Part shown: positions 32,758 through 34,758 of the stretch, piece after piece
How positions within the stretch are numbered: position 1 is the first letter of the stretch
How the letters are laid out: each line of letters starts with the position of its first letter
Source of the DNA: Actinomycetes bacterium
GTDB lineage: Bacteria > Actinomycetota > Acidimicrobiia > Acidimicrobiales > Acidimicrobiaceae
Direction of reading: 5' to 3'
DNA: 34,758 nucleotides
Assembly: GCA_021850605.1 (NCBI GenBank)
Contig: JAJZLQ010000137.1
Span: forward strand, 1 to 34,758
Program-made: the position numbers and the translations under genes
The notes under the pieces: generated by a model
Told to the model about the DNA's origin: nothing
The model's input: only the letters and a program-made list of their open reading frames with translations
The model's database searches: none

Positions 32758-34404
32758 ATGGCCGTTGCGGTGGCGTCACCAACCGTGACGAGACCAACCG
32801 CCAAAGCCCGGACGGTTATAGCCCGGCGGACGGCGCGAAGATCGCTGCGCTCGGCGGTCCTGTGGGGATACGTCTTTGGCGTTACCGTCGCCTCGTCCGC
32901 GTACAGCTACACCACCATCTACAAGACCGCGTCCGAGCGTCAGCGGCTCGACGCGGTCTTTGGTGCCAATCGTGCGGTCGCAGCCCTCTTCGGCCCGGCG
33001 GTGCACCTCGACACGGTCCCGGGCTTCACGGCCTACAAGTCCTCCATGGCGGTGATGATCATCGGCGCGGTCTGGGGCCTTATGCACAGCACCCGCCTCC
33101 TGAGGGGAGAGGAGGATGCCGGACGCTGGGACCTGCTGGTGAGCGGGGAGACCACCCTGCGCCAGGCCGTCCTGCAGGCGCTATCCGGCTTCGCAGCCGC
33201 CGCTGCGCTGGTCTGGGCGATAACCTTCGTCATCACCGCCGCGGTCGGCCAGGCCTCCTCGGTTCGCATCGGCGTCTCGGCGAGTCTCTACCTGGCAACC
33301 GCCCTGGTCTCCTCAGCCGTGATCTTCCTTGCCGTGGGGGCGCTCACCAGCCAGCTGGCCGCCAACCGGCGAAGAGCGTCCTCCTATGCCGGGGTGGTTC
33401 TCGGAATTTCCTACGGACTGCGTATGGTGGGCGACGCGGTGCCGGGTCTGCATTGGCTGGTCTGGACTTCGCCCCTCGGCTGGGTGGAAGAGCTGCGGCC
33501 GCTCACCGGCTCGAGGCCCATGGCGTTTCTCCCGATCGCCGCCTTCACGCTGGCTGCCGCCCTGGCCGCGATCCACTTCGCCGGCCGTCGCGATGTCGGC
33601 GGCTCGATCCTGGCGGAGCGGTCGTCGCGGGAGGCGCGCCTGCGTACGCTCACCGGCCCCTTCGGCCTCACCTTCAGACTGATGCTCTCCTCGATCATCT
33701 CCTGGGTGGTGGCGGTGGCGATAGGCGGGGCGCTGGTGGGCATTACCGCCCAGGCGGCGGGCTCGACCGTCGTCGGCTCATCGGTGGAGCAGGTTTTCAC
33801 ACGCCTTGGCGCAGCCGGCGCAGGTGCCAAGGCATTTCTGGGCGTGATCTTCGTGATCCTGGCCATGACCGTCGGCTACCAGGCCGCCACCCAGCTCAGC
33901 CTGATGCGCAGTGAGGAAGCGGGGGGACGGGCGGACCACCTTCTGGTTGGCAATGTCAGCCGCTCGCGCTGGTTCACCGGATGGCTCCTGGCCATAGCGC
34001 TCTCGCTGCTGGCGAGTTCGCTAGCCGCCGGGCTTTTCACCTGGGCGGGTGCCTCGTTTCAGGGATCCGGCTTAGGCATCTGGTCCTCCCTGGCTGCAGG
34101 AATGAACATCTTCCCGCCCGCGCTCTTCATCCTCGGAACCGGCGCGCTCGCCCTCGGGTTCCTGCCCCGCTTCGCGGGGGCGGTGATGTACACCGTGCTC
34201 GGCTGGTCCGCCCTGGTGGAGCTGGTGGGAGGCTTCGTGGGCGAGAGCCACTGGGCACTGGACACCTCCCTCTTCCACCAAATGTCCGCCGCACCGGCCG
34301 TCGCACCGAACTGGCAGACCGGCGCCGTGCTGGCCGGCCTGGGGATTCTGATGGCGATCGTCGGCCATCAGGCACTTCTCAGACGTGACCTGCAACAGGA
34401 GTGA
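32758..34404 (+). CDS. Large ABC-2 type permease, internally duplicated
   Basis: A 548-aa membrane protein with about 12 hydrophobic segments. It resembles actinobacterial exporters annotated for polyketide antibiotics. It contains an internal repeat: RGEEDAGRWDLLVSG (from R116) in the first half and RSEEAGGRADHLLVG (from R384) in the second, each following membrane segments. It is thus probably two fused half-permeases needing one ATPase pair. The ATG lies one base after the ATPase stop. A basic cytoplasmic N-terminus (residues 11-31) precedes the first segment. Confidence 0.9.
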   Translation: MAVAVASPTVTRPTAKARTVIARRTARRSLRSAVLWGYVFGVTVASSAYSYTTIYKTASERQRLDAVFGANRAVAALFGPAVHLDTVPGFTAYKSSMAVMIIGAVWGLMHSTRLLRGEEDAGRWDLLVSGETTLRQAVLQALSGFAAAAALVWAITFVITAAVGQASSVRIGVSASLYLATALVSSAVIFLAVGALTSQLAANRRRASSYAGVVLGISYGLRMVGDAVPGLHWLVWTSPLGWVEELRPLTGSRPMAFLPIAAFTLAAALAAIHFAGRRDVGGSILAERSSREARLRTLTGPFGLTFRLMLSSIISWVVAVAIGGALVGITAQAAGSTVVGSSVEQVFTRLGAAGAGAKAFLGVIFVILAMTVGYQAATQLSLMRSEEAGGRADHLLVGNVSRSRWFTGWLLAIALSLLASSLAAGLFTWAGASFQGSGLGIWSSLAAGMNIFPPALFILGTGALALGFLPRFAGAVMYTVLGWSALVELVGGFVGESHWALDTSLFHQMSAAPAVAPNWQTGAVLAGLGILMAIVGHQALLRRDLQQE

Positions 34405-34462
34405 ACGCGCTCCGGATCCGCAGCCACCCGAGGATTCGATCGGCAACCTGCTTAGATCCCCG

Positions 34463-34491
34463 TTGACTTCGCCCGCGCTGATACCTAGACT
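34463..34491 (+). promoter_or_regulatory. Promoter of the padR-like gene
   Basis: TTGACT (34463-34468) and TAGACT (34486-34491) with an exact 17-base spacer. This is the best -35/-10 pair in the window. The ATG follows the -10 by eight bases, so the message is probably leaderless. Confidence 0.65.
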
Positions 34492-34501
34492 ACCTAGGTA
34501 T
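34481..34501 (+). promoter_or_regulatory. Palindromic operator, probably PadR-type
   Basis: Perfect inverted repeat ATACCTAG-N5-CTAGGTAT (34481-34488 and 34494-34501). It covers the -10 box and the first two bases of the padR-like start codon, so a bound dimer would block transcription. Position and symmetry suggest autoregulation. Confidence 0.65.
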
Positions 34502-34758
34502 GAAAACCGGTGGACTGAAGGGGAACCTCGACCTGGTGCTGCTTGCCGTCTTGAGTGGGGGTCCGCTCCATGGTTACGCGGTTATCGCCGGGCTTCGCGA
34601 CCGGAGCGAATGCGCCTTCGACCTCCCGGAGGGCACCGTCTATCCCGCCCTGCACAAGCTGGAGCGCGATGGGCTGGTCCGGAGCAGCTGGGACGACTCG
34701 GGGGGCCGGCGCCGGCGCACCTACGAGATCACACCTCGAGGCGAGCGCGCCCTGGCCT
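34500..34758 (+). CDS. PadR-family transcriptional regulator (3' end outside window)
   Basis: The first 86 codons are present; the gene runs off the right edge. The start reads MKTGGLKGNLDLVLLAVLSG, then GPLHGYAVIAGLRDRS, a winged-helix PadR N-terminus. TVYPALHKLERDGLVRSSW is the recognition helix and wing approach, followed by GGRRRRTYEITPRGERAL, the beta-hairpin wing. PadR proteins repress exporters and stress genes and usually bind short palindromes over their own promoter; such a palindrome overlaps this start codon. There is no Shine-Dalgarno. It lies downstream of the ABC exporter, from which it is separated by 95 bases. Confidence 0.92.
   Translation, partial: MKTGGLKGNLDLVLLAVLSGGPLHGYAVIAGLRDRSECAFDLPEGTVYPALHKLERDGLVRSSWDDSGGRRRRTYEITPRGERALA

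Overview
The window looks like chromosomal DNA from a high-G+C actinobacterium. The evidence is two WhiB-family iron-sulfur regulators, strongly G/C-biased third codon positions, many GTG/TTG starts, and several genes whose start codon follows a -10-like hexamer by 5-8 bases with no ribosome binding site (leaderless style). A deep-branching lineage such as Acidimicrobiia is a guess only. I see no rRNA, tRNA, CRISPR array or intact mobile element.

Layout. 1-2.7 kb: end of an unknown protein with acidic 11-residue repeats, a small unknown gene, and two whiB genes around a formiminotransferase-like gene. 2.7-6.1 kb (minus): a MoxR/Mg-chelatase-type AAA+ ATPase translationally coupled to a VWA-domain protein. 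6.3-9.8 kb (plus): sdhA-sdhB, a small SCP2-like protein, a DUF2510 membrane protein, then a separately controlled 68-aa protein ending at a strong hairpin. 9.9-12.5 kb (minus): a possible 51-aa ORF, a PDZ protein with a cysteine cluster, and kynureninase. 13.0-14.5 kb (plus): a TasA/camelysin-like secreted protein and its SipW-type signal peptidase behind a consensus -10 box and an A+T-richer leader. 14.6-25.6 kb (minus): mdh, icd, the one-carbon group purN-purH-folD-metF, a gene-poor 680-bp gap, then a B12-binding methylmalonyl-CoA mutase subunit with sucC-sucD, and an acyl-CoA synthetase. 25.7-28.9 kb (plus): DUF885 peptidase-like protein, a possible 37-aa membrane peptide and an MFS transporter. 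28.9-30.8 kb: a decayed cyclase-family fragment and a group II PLP decarboxylase. 31.2-34.8 kb (plus): TetR regulator, ABC-2 ATPase, a large duplicated permease, and the start of a PadR regulator with a visible operator.

How genes fit together. The core is central metabolism: methylmalonyl-CoA mutase delivers succinyl-CoA, SucCD converts it to succinate, SdhAB oxidises that, Mdh and Icd serve the TCA cycle. The purN-purH-folD-metF run is organised around folate one-carbon units; the formiminotransferase also belongs to that chemistry. The most unusual parts are the SipW/TasA-like cassette, the PDZ/cysteine-cluster protein, the PadR operator that overlaps its own -10 box and start codon, and the recurring leaderless gene starts.
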